A stretch of 64,000 bases of DNA, from NCBI RefSeq assembly GCF_004006395.2, contig NZ_CP029758.2, positions 3,472,001 to 3,536,000 of the forward strand. The letters run 5' to 3'. Below the pieces are notes generated by a model that worked only from the letters and a program-made list of their open reading frames with translations, was not told the DNA's origin and did no database searches. Numbering within the stretch: the stretch's first letter is position 1; each line of letters opens with the position of its first letter. This stretch comes from Clostridium sp. AWRP (GTDB taxonomy: Bacteria > Bacillota > Clostridia > Clostridiales > Clostridiaceae). Positions 63,524-64,000 of this stretch are shown here, piece by piece. The position numbers and the translations under genes were made by a program.

Positions 63524-64000
63524 TTATATTTCTACTGCTATATCAAATGCATTCTTGTTTGCCTTACGTACTGTTCCTACTTTATCAGCATCTCCGACAA
63601 TATATGTGTCTACTGGTAAAATGGGCATGATTTCTTCTGCTAATTTATTCTGTGATTTCAAACCTAAAGCAATAACAATTGAATCCGCTTCCATAATTTT
63701 TCTATTGCCTTCTTGGTCTTCTATAACAACACCATTATCTAAGAATTCAATTATTTTACTGCTTCCAACTAATTTAACTTTACTTTCTTCTACTTCATCA
63801 AATAATGCTTTTCTTGTAATTCCAAACATACTTTCACAGAATTTTTCTGCTGGAATCATATCAATTACTGTAACTTCTTTTCCTTCTCTAGCAAGTCCTA
63901 CAGCGCCTTCAATTCCAGAAAGGCCTCCACCACATATAATAACATTTTTCCCAATGTTTACATTGCCATTTTCCACATCTCTTAGCATTTTGACATTTTC
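63524..64000 (-). CDS. C-terminal part of an NADH:flavin oxidoreductase (enoate reductase-like; partial)
   Basis: 159 residues, in frame to the right edge. A second dinucleotide-binding fold is visible: NVIICGGGLSGIEGAVGLAR (GxGxxG) and KEVTVIDMIP, then VIALGLKSQ and TYIVGDADKVGTVRKANKNA. This is the end of the 2,4-dienoyl-CoA/enoate reductase family, which reduces carbon-carbon double bonds in clostridia. The N-terminal FMN barrel is outside the window. Confidence 0.85.
   Translation of the reverse strand, partial: ENVKMLRDVENGNVNIGKNVIICGGGLSGIEGAVGLAREGKEVTVIDMIPAEKFCESMFGITRKALFDEVEESKVKLVGSSKIIEFLDNGVVIEDQEGNRKIMEADSIVIALGLKSQNKLAEEIMPILPVDTYIVGDADKVGTVRKANKNAFDIAVEI

Overview
The window is AT-rich DNA from an anaerobic low-GC Firmicute, most likely Clostridium sensu stricto. 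It resembles the acetogenic/solventogenic C. ljungdahlii, C. carboxidivorans or C. kluyveri group, but the species call is inference. Support comes from strong AGGAGG ribosome sites, TTG/GTG starts, a molybdopterin formate dehydrogenase, an arginine-fermentation cluster and a Firmicutes-type ethanolamine microcompartment. No rRNA, tRNA or CRISPR array was seen.

Layout, left to right. 1-6.6 kb: a partial MocR regulator, two tandem YhgE/Pip membrane proteins, a chloramphenicol acetyltransferase and a frameshifted gene. 6.8-8.3 kb: two copies of an intergenic inverted-repeat family, then a stand-alone metQ lipoprotein gene under a SAM-I riboswitch. 8.3-15.7 kb: an arginine catabolism run (argF/arcB, arcC, arcD), then a GlnK/GlnL-type two-component system that has been duplicated and partly destroyed around a permease fragment. 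The same triple direct repeat (TTTTGA-N4-TCTTGA-N4-TTTTGA) precedes argF and the permease fragment and is a candidate GlnL-type operator. 15.9-24.8 kb: ddl and alr separated by a MITE-like palindrome, a CsoR-type repressor with a canonical operator driving an EamA transporter with a His-rich tail, a beta-CASP nuclease, an amidase-domain protein, a DUF554 protein and a nitroreductase. 25-31 kb: a VanH-like 2-hydroxyacid dehydrogenase, small proteins, a metalloprotease-like protein, a flavoprotein, an MFS pump, and bioB-bioY behind a BirA box.

32-48 kb is a complete ethanolamine-utilisation operon on the minus strand: eutG-S-P-V-W-A-B-C-L-(K-like)-E-M-T-pduL-J-hyp-N-H-Q. EutBC lyase makes acetaldehyde inside a shell of EutS/L/M/N/K-like proteins. 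EutE, PduL and EutG process it, EutA and EutT maintain the cobalamin cofactor, EutH imports substrate, and EutVW senses it. The eutG leader and the eutW-eutA gap each hold paired small hairpins next to an intrinsic terminator, as expected for ANTAR antitermination by EutV.

48.9-54.3 kb is a patchwork of small genes and gene remnants (P-loop kinase, HxlR, CPBP protease, glycyl radical enzyme, truncated GNAT). 54.3-57.5 kb holds a Cys-type formate dehydrogenase with its ferredoxin subunit. Its leader looks like a riboswitch: a 108-nt structured element closed by a 6-bp P1 whose 3' arm overlaps a strong terminator. 58-64 kb holds a TetR/hydrolase operon with a 26-bp perfect palindrome over its -10 box, a decayed Tn3-family transposon, effector-binding and DUF3788 proteins, a class II-like Fic protein and the end of a flavin oxidoreductase.
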